The position numbers and the translations under genes were made by a program. The notes below the pieces were generated by a model. That model made no database searches and had not been told where the DNA came from. It saw only the letters and a program-made list of their open reading frames with translations. A stretch of DNA of 23,890 nucleotides from Deltaproteobacteria bacterium (lineage in GTDB: Bacteria; Desulfobacterota; Syntrophia; Syntrophales; UBA5619), in assembly GCA_023487865.1 (NCBI GenBank), contig JAMDBG010000167.1:1-23890 (forward strand), read 5' to 3'. This document shows positions 15,427-23,105 of the stretch, in pieces; the first letter of the stretch is position 1; each line of letters opens with the position of its first letter.

Positions 15427-16173
15427 ATGAAAGGGTTTTTAAATAAGCTTCCGGAACAGGCGATCAGAGTGATTGTGGTCTTTCTGGTCTTGGCAGCAGG
15501 GGTGTTTGTGATCAGACAATTCATCATCCCGCCGGAAATGAAAGAGCCGACCTTACAGAAACTCTCATCCATGGAGAGGGAGGCGGACAAGGAAGTGAAG
15601 TATGCCGGCGCACAGGCGTGCGGGCCGTGTCATGAGAAGCAGCATGACATCAAGAAAACCGGCTACCACCGGGATCTCTCCTGTGAGTCGTGCCACGGCG
15701 CGGCGCAAAAGCACGCGGATAACCCCACGGACGTGAAACCGACCTCGCCGCAAAAGCGCGATTACTGCTCTTACTGCCACACCTACAACTCATCGAGGCC
15801 GACCGGCTTCCCGCAGATCAATCCGGACACACACAACCCGCGGAAGCCCTGCATCACCTGTCACGACCCCCACAATCCCAAACCGCCCCAGACCCCCCGT
15901 TCCTGCACGGCCTGCCATGCCCAGATTGAAAGGACCAAGGCGGCCTCCTATCATGCCCTGCTGGGGTGCACCGTCTGCCACAGCACGCCGGAAAAGCACA
16001 AGCTGTCGCCGAGGACCGTCACACCGACGAAACCGGATACGCGGGAATTTTGCGGAAAGTGTCACGATAAAGCGTCCCCGGGCAAAGGGGTGCCGGCGGT
16101 CGACATGAACGCTCACGGGGAAAAATATGTTTGCTGGCAGTGCCACTATCCACACATGTTAGGAGGGATCTAA
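15427..16173 (+). CDS. Membrane-anchored octaheme cytochrome c (redox module B)
   Basis: This 248-residue cytochrome has a single N-terminal hydrophobic segment (about residues 13-33), which reads as an uncleaved anchor because no good signal peptidase site follows. Eight CXXCH sites start at residues 65, 86, 114, 142, 160, 181, 209 and 236. Spacing and the repeated CHDPHNP-type sequences resemble NapC/NirT-distant doubled tetraheme c-type proteins rather than catalytic octaheme reductases, since every site is a plain CXXCH. The ATG at 15427 follows GGGAGGGAC. Its TAA stop overlaps the ATG of the ferredoxin gene (TAATG), which indicates coupling. It is expected to relay electrons between the ferredoxin/NrfD pair and other periplasmic or outer-surface carriers. 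The 171-base gap upstream holds no convincing promoter. Confidence 0.88.
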   Translation: MKGFLNKLPEQAIRVIVVFLVLAAGVFVIRQFIIPPEMKEPTLQKLSSMEREADKEVKYAGAQACGPCHEKQHDIKKTGYHRDLSCESCHGAAQKHADNPTDVKPTSPQKRDYCSYCHTYNSSRPTGFPQINPDTHNPRKPCITCHDPHNPKPPQTPRSCTACHAQIERTKAASYHALLGCTVCHSTPEKHKLSPRTVTPTKPDTREFCGKCHDKASPGKGVPAVDMNAHGEKYVCWQCHYPHMLGGI

Positions 16174-16919
16174 TGGATCGACGTGACTTCTTGAAAAATG
16201 TCTGTTTGTTTATCTCATCCGGGGCCTTCGTTGGGGGACTCTCACCGGAAGTCTGGGCAAAGATGATTCACAAGGATTATGATCCCGCCAAACACTATTA
16301 CGGCATGGGAATAGACATCGACAGGTGCATCGGCTGCGGCAGGTGCATGCAGGCCTGCAAGACGGAAAACGATGTCCCCGATGTTCCTTATTACTTCCGC
16401 ACCTGGGTGGAGAGATACGTGATCAAGACCGACAGGAGCGTGACCGTCAAAACGATCAGCACAAGCCTTGAGGATCCGGCGGATACTTTCGTGGAAAAGG
16501 ATATGCTGCGCAGTTTCTTCGTCCCGAAGCTCTGCAATCAGTGCGATCACCCTCCCTGCGTGCAGGTCTGCCCGGTGGGGGCGACCTTCAAGACCGATGA
16601 CGGCGTCATCCTGGTCGATGAAAAGCGCTGCATCGGCTGCCGGTACTGCATTCAGGCCTGCCCGTATGGGGCGCGCTACCTCCATCCGAAAACCAGGGTC
16701 GCAGACAAATGCACCTTCTGTTACCATCGCCTGGTCCGGGGGTTGCTCCCCGCCTGCGTGGAGGTTTGCCCGAAACAAGCCCGGGTCTTCGGCGACATGA
16801 AGAGCATCGCCAGCCCCTTGGGAAGGTTCACCCGGATGAACAAGACGCACGTCCTCAAACCCTCCTTGAATACGGACCCCAAAGTCTATTACGCAAATCT
16901 TGATGGCGAGGTGAACTGA
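16173..16919 (+). CDS. Tat-exported 4x[4Fe-4S] ferredoxin-type subunit (redox module B)
   Basis: Electron-transfer subunit of 248 residues, paralogous to the one in module A. The start is the ATG at 16173 overlapping the cytochrome stop, preceded by AGGAGGGATC; an upstream in-frame ATG at 16131 is only a frame extension. The N-terminus MDRRDFLKN is a twin-arginine signal followed by a hydrophobic run to about residue 29. Sixteen cysteines are at 52/55/58/62, 121/124/129/133, 153/156/159/163 and 180/183/195/199, giving four cubane clusters. Compared with module A it lacks most of the charged linker before the first cluster. The end, LNTDPKVYY, matches the end of the paralogue (FNTDPKFYY). One base separates its stop from the NrfD-like gene. 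Confidence 0.92.
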   Translation: MDRRDFLKNVCLFISSGAFVGGLSPEVWAKMIHKDYDPAKHYYGMGIDIDRCIGCGRCMQACKTENDVPDVPYYFRTWVERYVIKTDRSVTVKTISTSLEDPADTFVEKDMLRSFFVPKLCNQCDHPPCVQVCPVGATFKTDDGVILVDEKRCIGCRYCIQACPYGARYLHPKTRVADKCTFCYHRLVRGLLPACVEVCPKQARVFGDMKSIASPLGRFTRMNKTHVLKPSLNTDPKVYYANLDGEVN

Positions 16920-16920
16920 T

Positions 16921-18117
16921 ATGGAAGCAGTCCAGAATTTTATGGAACTTTCCCAGCAGGTGGTCGGATTCATCTATCCGAACGAGATCGAGATCCACTG
17001 GTCGATCCTGATCGTGGTCTATCCGTACATCACCGGACTCGTCGCCGGGGCCTTCATCCTCGCCTCCCTCGTCAAGGTGTTCAACGTCAAGGAACTGCAG
17101 CCCACCTACCGGCTGGCCCTGCTGACGGCACTGGCCTTTCTCTTGATCGCCCCCCTGCCCCTGCAGCTCCATCTGGGACGGCCGGAGCGCTCCTACGAGA
17201 TGTTCATGACCCCCAACCTCACGTCCGCGATGGCCATGTTCGGCTTCGTTTATCTCTGGTATCTGATGTCGGTGCTCCTGCTGGAAATCTGGTTCGAATA
17301 CCGGCGGGACATGATCGTCTGGTCCGGCGAGGCGACGGGGCTGAAGAAGTGGACGCTCAAGGTCCTCTCACTTTTCTCCACCGATATCAGCGAAAAGGCC
17401 GTCGCCTTCGACAAGAAGACGGTGAAGGTGATCACGGTGATCGGCATCCCCTCGGCTTTCCTGCTCCACGGTTACGTCGGCTTCATCTTCGGCTCCATCA
17501 AAGCCAACCCCTGGTGGAGCAGCGTCATGATGCCGGTCGTGTTTCTCTTTTCGGCCATCGTCTCGGGGATCGCCATCGTCATGCTGCTCTACATGATCAT
17601 CATGCCGCTCCGGGGCGGAAAGATCGACATGAAATGTCTGGACAAGGTGGCCTCTTTCCTCTTCTACGCCGTCATCGTCGATTTCTCGATCGAGGTCCTC
17701 GACTTCATCCACCGCCTTTATGAAAGCGAAGAGTCGATCAAGATCCTCTCCCAGCTGGTCACCACAAAGCTCTTCATGAGCCTGGTCGTCCTCCAGATCC
17801 TCCTGGGAATGTTGCTCCCCCTGGGGATCATGGTGGTCATCAAGGTCTTCAAACTTCAGGAGGAATTACGAAGGCTGCTCTATTTCGTCTGCGCCGTGCT
17901 GATCCAGATGGGGATCTTCAGCACCCGGTGGAACGTGGTGATCGGCGGGCAGCTGTTTTCCAAGAGCTTCCGGGGATTGACGACTTACAAGATGGAGCTG
18001 ATGGGGATAGAGGGTTTTCTCGTCGCGCTGACGTTGTTGATCCTCCCCTTTGTCATCCTCTCGATTTTGATCAAGCTCCTGCCGCCCTGGAAGAGGGAGG
18101 AGCTGGCAGGTAACTGA
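16921..18117 (+). CDS. NrfD/PsrC-family integral membrane protein (redox module B)
   Basis: This 398-residue polytopic membrane protein has about nine or ten hydrophobic segments and is expected to react with the menaquinone pool and exchange electrons with the periplasmic ferredoxin. The family block LHLGRPERSYEMF (about residues 83-95) corresponds to VDLGRPDRFWHLI in module A. Beyond that the two proteins look quite different, so they probably diverged long ago and are not a recent duplication. A charged cytoplasmic loop (about residues 130-160) separates two groups of helices. It starts one base after the ferredoxin stop. A convergent gene begins 88 bases beyond its end, with no clear terminator between. 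No catalytic subunit is adjacent. Confidence 0.88.
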   Translation: MEAVQNFMELSQQVVGFIYPNEIEIHWSILIVVYPYITGLVAGAFILASLVKVFNVKELQPTYRLALLTALAFLLIAPLPLQLHLGRPERSYEMFMTPNLTSAMAMFGFVYLWYLMSVLLLEIWFEYRRDMIVWSGEATGLKKWTLKVLSLFSTDISEKAVAFDKKTVKVITVIGIPSAFLLHGYVGFIFGSIKANPWWSSVMMPVVFLFSAIVSGIAIVMLLYMIIMPLRGGKIDMKCLDKVASFLFYAVIVDFSIEVLDFIHRLYESEESIKILSQLVTTKLFMSLVVLQILLGMLLPLGIMVVIKVFKLQEELRRLLYFVCAVLIQMGIFSTRWNVVIGGQLFSKSFRGLTTYKMELMGIEGFLVALTLLILPFVILSILIKLLPPWKREELAGN

Positions 18118-18205
18118 ATCCCGGGGTGCAATCCCGGCCCTGTTCGGTCGATGGACAAAACGGTCAGGTGTCGCCGGCCCCCGGGGCAAGGCAGAGACAA
18201 TCCGC

Positions 18206-18763
18206 TCAGGTGAAGGTTCGCTCGAACAGTTCCACTATCGCTTTTTTGCCGTTCCCCTGAAGGTAACGCGTCCCCGTACCGGCAAAATGAAGGTGGGTGA
18301 TGACCGGTTCGTCTCCCTTCTCCCGTTCAACCCAGTCCTCCTGATTCCAGCGGAACCAGGCATCGCGTCTTTGATCGAACACGTACAGAGGCTTGTTGCA
18401 TATCTTCGCAAACTCGGCGCCCCATCCCGTACCCCCCTTGACGGTCTTGTCGGCCAGGATCTCCCCCACCACATAAATCTCCTGCCCGTAGTTGACCTGG
18501 TACCAGATGCTCTGCAGGATCTTCCGGAGGGTGGGACCTTCCGTGTAGCGGCGGTTCATCAATTTTGAGACATAGGTCAGGCTCACGTCGCCGTTTTTCA
18601 GCTCTTCGTGATTCAGGACACGCAGACCTCTTTTGCGAACGATATTATGGCCTTCGAACGTGAAGTTCACTTCTTCTATTTCAAAGCGCTCCGCATTCGC
18701 GCCAAATTCCGCTTCCGCCCCTTGAGCTCCGCCGCTAAAAAGAATGGCATTTTTCTTTTTCAT
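18206..18763 (-). CDS. Unrecognised protein with a SLOG/Rossmann-like pattern
   Basis: I do not recognise this as a named family. The ATG at 18763 follows AAAGGAAGCGGA and gives 185 residues; the frame stays open to an ATG at 18844, but that region lacks a ribosome-binding site and looks unconserved. The start, KNAILFSGGAQGAEAEFG, resembles the glycine-rich first strand and loop of SLOG (DprA/LOG-like) nucleotide-binding proteins. Later, IYVVGEILAD and GGTGWGAEFAKICNKPLYVF fit the second nucleotide-contact loop of such folds, and HFAGTGTRYL lies near the C-terminus. No signal peptide or membrane segment is seen. It is convergent with redox module B and appears to be a single-gene unit. A nucleotide- or nucleotide-derivative-binding role is a guess from pattern only. 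Confidence 0.75.
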   Translation of the reverse strand: MKKKNAILFSGGAQGAEAEFGANAERFEIEEVNFTFEGHNIVRKRGLRVLNHEELKNGDVSLTYVSKLMNRRYTEGPTLRKILQSIWYQVNYGQEIYVVGEILADKTVKGGTGWGAEFAKICNKPLYVFDQRRDAWFRWNQEDWVEREKGDEPVITHLHFAGTGTRYLQGNGKKAIVELFERTFT

Positions 18764-19015
18764 TCCGCTTCCTTTCTTTATCCCGGCCTCGATAGGGATG
18801 GATGACCGGAACCAAATCTGTATTTCAAACGATCTGATTTTCATTTAATCTATCACGTTAAGGCGGTTTATTGAAAGATTTTTTTCTTGTCGTCGCGCAA
18901 GGGGACCCTTAAGAGGGTGCGGGTCGGCATTCCCTTCCCTTCACGGCATCCAGGCGCCTCTTGCTTTCGGGCCTCCTTTTCATTAAGGTGTGAGCCCTGA
19001 ATCAAAGAACGGGGG

Positions 19016-20122
19016 TTGGAATCGTTGCGAGTCGATTTTCCCATCAAACGTCGGTTTCGGCAAAGGCTGCTTTCCTGGTATGATGAACAGGCAAGATCCC
19101 TGCCCTGGCGGGAAACAAGGGATCCATACAGAATATGGGTCTCGGAGGTCATGCTCCAGCAAACCCAGGTAAAGACGGTGGAGGTGTACTACGGCCGGTT
19201 CATCGGCCGTTTCCCGTCGGTGGCGGATCTGGCGCGGGCCGCTCCGGACGAAGTGATGAAGGCCTGGGAAGGGCTGGGTTATTACAGCCGGGCGCGTCAT
19301 CTCCATCAGGCCGCGCGCGAAGTCGTCGAGAGGTTCGCCGGCCGCATACCCGAGACCCGCGAAGATTGGCTCTCCCTCCCCGGCATCGGCCGCTACACGG
19401 CCGGCGCGATTTTGAGCATCGCCTTCGGAAAGCCCGAGGCCGTGCTCGATGGGAATGTGATCCGCGTGCTGTCCAGGATATTCTATATCACGGAAGACGT
19501 CCGGAAGGCCTCCACCCGGAGGATGCTTTGGTCGCTTTCGGAGAACCTTCTTCCGCAGAGCCGCATCGGGGATTACAATCAGGCATTGATGGAATTGGGC
19601 GCCCTGACATGCCGAACCGGGAATCCCCTCTGTTCGGACTGCCCGGTGTCCCGGATGTGCGAGGCCAACCGGCTCTCCCTGCAGAAAGAGCTCCCCGTCA
19701 AATCCCCGCGGAAGCCCGTTCCCCATTATGAGGTCACGGCCGGTATCATCTGGCGGAACGACCGGTTCCTGATAACACGCCGGCCGCCGAAAGGATTGCT
19801 GGGAGGACTCTGGGAGTTCCCGGGGGGAAAGCTCGAAGCGGGCGAGGACCTTTCGGACTGCCTGAAAAGAGAGATCCGTGAGGAGCTGGGAATCGCGATC
19901 GAGGTAGGCGTTCACCTGACCTCGGTGGATCATGCGTACACCCACTTCAGAATCACCCTTCACGCCTTCGAATGCCGGTACCGGGGGGGGCGTATCCGCC
20001 TCATCGGAATCGATGATTACCGATGGATCCTTCCCCGGGAACTCGGCGGATTCGCCCTTCCGGCCGCCGATCACAAGATCATCGCCCTGTTGAAGAACGG
20101 GAAATACGGGGGGATGGACTGA
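19016..20122 (+). CDS. mutY: A/G-specific adenine DNA glycosylase with an intact Nudix box in its C-terminal domain
   Basis: This base-excision repair enzyme removes adenine mispaired with 8-oxoguanine. In the 368-residue protein the catalytic Glu44 lies in SEVMLQQTQ, the helix-hairpin-helix is LPGIGRYTAG (121-130), and Asp145 is in LDGNVIR. The [4Fe-4S] cluster ligands are Cys199, 206, 209 and 215, with the exact C-X6-C-X2-C-X5-C spacing. The C-terminal domain has a complete Nudix signature, G-x5-E-x7-REIREELGI, at 271-293. In most MutY proteins this domain recognises 8-oxoguanine but lacks a working Nudix box. The chosen start is TTG at 19016 after GGGGG; another TTG lies three codons further in. 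The gene stands alone between minus-strand neighbours and is convergent with the REC-HPt gene. Confidence 0.93.
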   Translation: MESLRVDFPIKRRFRQRLLSWYDEQARSLPWRETRDPYRIWVSEVMLQQTQVKTVEVYYGRFIGRFPSVADLARAAPDEVMKAWEGLGYYSRARHLHQAAREVVERFAGRIPETREDWLSLPGIGRYTAGAILSIAFGKPEAVLDGNVIRVLSRIFYITEDVRKASTRRMLWSLSENLLPQSRIGDYNQALMELGALTCRTGNPLCSDCPVSRMCEANRLSLQKELPVKSPRKPVPHYEVTAGIIWRNDRFLITRRPPKGLLGGLWEFPGGKLEAGEDLSDCLKREIREELGIAIEVGVHLTSVDHAYTHFRITLHAFECRYRGGRIRLIGIDDYRWILPRELGGFALPAADHKIIALLKNGKYGGMD

Positions 20123-20181
20123 AGACGCGCAACGGTCAAAAGGCGGGCCCTGCGAACTCATGCTCTCGGAACGAAAAGAAT

Positions 20182-21039
20182 CTACTGAAAGGAAGCGCAA
20201 TGCTTCTCCAAAAACTCCCGGACCCTTCCATACTCCTGTTCCAGTGCCGCAAGGCGGTCTTTGGCTCCCTCCAGCCTCTTGTCATGCCCCATCACCTCCA
20301 GTTCTTTACAGATCCCCGAAAAGGCCAAGGCGCCAATATAGGCGCTAGAAGACTTGAGGGTGTGGGCTGCCCGGTGCAGGGCGTCGGCATCACTGCCGTT
20401 TACAGCCTCGCAAACGCTCTTCATCAGTCCGGAGGATGTTTCCAGATATAATAAAAGAACCCTTTTGAGGAGATTTCCCGCTCCGGGCGGCTGGGGGGGG
20501 ATCATCTTGTCGAGGACGCTCCAGTCTATTGGAGGGGACCCTTCCTGCCGGCCAAGGTCCCTGTCCGCCTCTTTCCGCACACCCGTACGGGGAGGATCGT
20601 GCTCCTCTGGGGCCTTCCGAACCTCCTCGGGTCGTGTGAGCCATCTGTCGAGGATAGAGCGAATGTCTGCAATACGGAAAGGTTTGCTGAGATAATCATC
20701 CATTCCCGCCTGCAGGCATCTGTTCCTGTCTTCCTCGGTGGCGTATCCGGTCAGGGCCACGATCGGAACACGGCCCGCTCCACCCTCCCCCCGGTGTTTG
20801 TTTTCCATCTCCCTGATCACTCGGGTCGCCTCATAACCGTCCATTTCGGGCATATGGCAGTCCATGAAAATCATATCAAACCTCTGCGGGGCAAAGGCAG
20901 CCGCCGCCTCACGTCCGTTTCCCGATATTTCCACCCTGCAGCCGCAATGCTCCAGTATCCTCCTCCCTACGTCGCGGATCGAGGAATCGTCGTCGACCAT
21001 CAGGATGCGGAATGTCGATCCCTTTTCTCCTTCATTCAT
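20182..21039 (-). CDS. Response regulator receiver (REC) plus histidine phosphotransfer (HPt) protein
   Basis: A two-component phosphorelay protein of 285 residues without kinase or DNA-binding output domain. The REC domain (about residues 10-135) has the acidic pocket Asp16/Asp17, the phospho-acceptor Asp60 in FMDCHMPEMDG, Thr97 and Lys119. A polar linker of about 45 residues leads to an HPt helical bundle (about 185-285) with the phospho-histidine His226 in AHTLKSSSAYIGA. This is the tail layout of hybrid sensor kinases such as BarA or EvgS, but here it is a separate gene. It has a convincing start (ATG at 21039 after GGAGGAG), so it is not a broken fragment. It follows the alpha/beta hydrolase gene on the same strand with a 57-base gap. 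The partner kinase is not in the window. Confidence 0.92.
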   Translation of the reverse strand: MNEGEKGSTFRILMVDDDSSIRDVGRRILEHCGCRVEISGNGREAAAAFAPQRFDMIFMDCHMPEMDGYEATRVIREMENKHRGEGGAGRVPIVALTGYATEEDRNRCLQAGMDDYLSKPFRIADIRSILDRWLTRPEEVRKAPEEHDPPRTGVRKEADRDLGRQEGSPPIDWSVLDKMIPPQPPGAGNLLKRVLLLYLETSSGLMKSVCEAVNGSDADALHRAAHTLKSSSAYIGALAFSGICKELEVMGHDKRLEGAKDRLAALEQEYGRVREFLEKHCASFQ

Positions 21040-21096
21040 ACCGCTCCTCCATCACTTTGTTTATCCGGAACCGCCAAGGAATCGAAAGGCCGGGCC

Positions 21097-21987
21097 TTAC
21101 ACCGTTGCCTTCTGCGTGTGGGCCGAGACTGCCTCGACGATTTGCGGCCACGCCCCGCCGTGCGGCAGATCGTGCCCCATACCGTTTATCAGCATCAGTT
21201 GCGCCTCCGGGATGGCTTTGGCAGTATCCCTGCCTCCCTCCACCAACACCAGAGGGTCATCGGTTCCATGAATAACCAGCGCCGGCGCCGTCACCGCAGC
21301 CAGGAACGGCCCTCTGTTGACCTGCGTCAGGATAGCAAGGAGCTGGCGAACCATGCCCTGAGGATAGAAGCAGCGGTCGTAGCTCTCGGCCATCATCCTG
21401 CGGGTCCATTTTTCATCGAGGGGGAAACCGGGCCCGGCAATGGTTTTGAAGACCCCAAGCATGTGCTCGATGTTCGCCTCCCGCTCGCGGGGAGGCGGGG
21501 CGATGAGCTTCCCGATCACCTCCGGCTTCGGTTGGGGAAGTTGAGGATTGCCGGTAGTTGAGTAAATGGAGACCAGACTCCGGACGCGGGAAGGATGCCG
21601 AATCACAATCGTTTGGGCGATCATCCCCCCCATGGACATGCCGCAGATGTGGGCCTTCCTGATTCCAAGAGCATCCAGGAGACCTACCGCGTCGTCGGCC
21701 ATATCATCCAGGGTGTATGGCGTCGCAATTTTCTCTCCCTGCATGATCTTCCCGAAGGTTTCGATGAGGTTCGGCACGCCGGCTTCATCGAATTTGGTTG
21801 AAAGCCCGGCGTCCCGGTTATCAAATCGGATGACGTAGTGGCCGCGTTCTGCGAGATCCCTGCAGAGGTCAGCATCCCAATGGATCATCTGCCCACCCAG
21901 TCCGATGATCAGAAGCAGCGGTCGGCCGGATGGGTCTCCGAATGTTTCATACTCGATTTGAATACCATTGGCAGTGACTCTCGGCAT
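21097..21987 (-). CDS. Alpha/beta-fold hydrolase
   Basis: A soluble serine hydrolase of 296 residues. The nucleophile elbow GMSMGG holds Ser118. The acid is Asp243 or Asp244 in HGTDDPLV, and the base is His272 in GMGHDLP. The oxyanion-region GLGGQMIHW and the block RFDNRDAGLST resemble the RdmC-like (aclacinomycin methylesterase-type) branch of the superfamily, which acts on carboxylic esters of varied compounds. The ATG at 21987 follows GGGAGGT at good spacing. There is no signal peptide, so it is cytoplasmic. It lies upstream of the REC-HPt gene on the same strand, but nothing else ties the two functionally. The substrate is unknown. Confidence 0.9.
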   Translation of the reverse strand: MPRVTANGIQIEYETFGDPSGRPLLLIIGLGGQMIHWDADLCRDLAERGHYVIRFDNRDAGLSTKFDEAGVPNLIETFGKIMQGEKIATPYTLDDMADDAVGLLDALGIRKAHICGMSMGGMIAQTIVIRHPSRVRSLVSIYSTTGNPQLPQPKPEVIGKLIAPPPREREANIEHMLGVFKTIAGPGFPLDEKWTRRMMAESYDRCFYPQGMVRQLLAILTQVNRGPFLAAVTAPALVIHGTDDPLVLVEGGRDTAKAIPEAQLMLINGMGHDLPHGGAWPQIVEAVSAHTQKATV

Positions 21988-22271
21988 TTCGGCACCTCCC
22001 TATTGCCTTGACTGCCACGATTCTTGTTCCTTATGAGGCGCAGGGACACGACCGTCGATCGCATTGGACAAGAACTTCATGCCTGATTGGAAATTTACGA
22101 CAGCTGCCCCCGTGAGTCAAGGAGAATGAACGACAAGGCCGGCTGGCGCCGCCATCCCTCCACTTGCTCCGAAAGTTCTCGGTCACCAGCCGGGAATCCC
22201 TCCTATTTTACCTGAACTGGACACGGGATGCGGCCGATTAAAATATTCCCGCCCTTTCAACCCATTTGCCA
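21988..22271. other. Intergenic region between the hydrolase and dedA
   Basis: Divergent intergenic DNA; with the dedA promoter and leader the whole gap is 376 bases. The only structure seen is an eight-base inverted repeat, CCGGCTGG (22139-22146) and CCAGCCGG (22186-22193), with a 39-base loop and no T-run. A 29-codon frame (22126-22215) with AAGGAG two bases before its ATG is rich in Ser, Arg and Pro and is not credible as a protein. I found no clear promoter for the hydrolase. Confidence 0.5.
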
Positions 22272-22301
22272 TTGACAGGCGCTGCGCCCTTCACCTATAC
22301 T
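22272..22301 (+). promoter_or_regulatory. Predicted sigma70-type promoter for dedA
   Basis: A perfect TTGACA (22272-22277) is followed after 18 bases by TATACT (22296-22301), one mismatch from consensus. Transcription would begin near 22308, about 55 bases before the dedA ATG. It is the best promoter match in the window. Confidence 0.7.
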
Positions 22302-22363
22302 ACCCCCGCCTTCAGGCAGGTTTCCATGTATCCTGCGGGAAGCGAACAATACACATAAGGAGA

Positions 22364-23035
22364 ATGGAAACACAACCTATGGCGGACATGCTGATCACCC
22401 TTGTCGATCTTTTTCTGCATCTCGACCGGTACCTCGGGGACATCCTTCAATACTTCGGCGTCTGGACCTATATCCTGCTCTTTCTGATCATCTTCTGCGA
22501 AACGGGACTGGTCGTGACGCCGATCCTCCCGGGAGATTCGCTCCTCTTCGGCCTGGGTGCCTTTGCCGCCAACCCTTATCTCAAGGGACCGCTGGAAGTG
22601 GAATGGCTCTTCATCACGCTTTCGATTGCGGCCATCGCCGGGGATACGGTGAATTATTCCATCGGCCATTACATCGGTCCCAAGGTGTTTCATGACGGGA
22701 AATACCGCTTCCTGAAGAGGGAGTACCTGGACCGGACCCATCAGTTCTATGAAAAGCACGGTGGCAAGACGATCGTTATCGCGAGGTTCATCCCGATCAT
22801 CCGCACCTTTGCCCCCTTTGTGGCCGGTATCGGAGAGATGACCTACCCCCGGTTTATCTCCTACAACGTCATCGGCGGCATCGCATGGATCGGCATGTTC
22901 ATCTTCGGGGGGTATTTCTTCGGAAATCTGCCCCTGATCAAAAACAATTTCACCCTGGTCATCATCGCGATCGTCATCCTGTCCGTCATGCCCGGGGTGA
23001 TCGAATACTTCCGCCAGCGGAGGGAAACCACCTGA
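22364..23035 (+). CDS. DedA-family (VTT-domain) membrane protein
   Basis: An inner-membrane protein of 223 residues. DedA proteins are needed for membrane homeostasis, and several act as flippases for undecaprenyl phosphate or phospholipids. Family blocks are visible: an acidic ETG near residues 46-48 followed by PILPGDSLLFGLGAFAA, the GDTVNYSIGHYIG region, and FYEKHGGKTIVIARFIPIIRTFAPFVAG, the conserved amphipathic/re-entrant stretch, then two C-terminal hydrophobic segments. The ATG at 22364 has AGGAG only one base upstream, which is too close. An in-frame ATG at 22379 has it 16 bases upstream, so the start is unsettled by five codons. It is driven by a good promoter at 22272-22301 and may be co-transcribed with the next gene, 70 bases downstream. 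Confidence 0.92.
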   Translation: METQPMADMLITLVDLFLHLDRYLGDILQYFGVWTYILLFLIIFCETGLVVTPILPGDSLLFGLGAFAANPYLKGPLEVEWLFITLSIAAIAGDTVNYSIGHYIGPKVFHDGKYRFLKREYLDRTHQFYEKHGGKTIVIARFIPIIRTFAPFVAGIGEMTYPRFISYNVIGGIAWIGMFIFGGYFFGNLPLIKNNFTLVIIAIVILSVMPGVIEYFRQRRETT

Positions 23036-23105
23036 CGTCGGACGGCCCGCCGCAAACGGCGCCGATTCCGGGCAGGGCTGTCCCGCGCATAGATGGGAGA
23101 CCGAG

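Noticed and set aside
18118..18205. CCCGGGG/CCCCGGG complementary stretches in the convergent gap after module B
   Set aside because: There is long spacing and no T-run on either strand, so there is no support for a bidirectional terminator.
18905..18918. Short palindrome ACCCT-TAAG-AGGGT upstream of mutY
   Set aside because: The arms are only five bases long and it is not positioned within a recognisable promoter.
18983..20200. Minus-strand open frame of 405 codons antisense to mutY
   Set aside because: No domain pattern is seen, and the plus strand encodes a complete MutY with all catalytic and cluster residues.
22126..22215. 29-codon open frame with AAGGAG just before its ATG
   Set aside because: The Shine-Dalgarno spacing is too short, the composition is Ser/Arg/Pro-rich, and it overlaps an inverted repeat; no evidence of coding.
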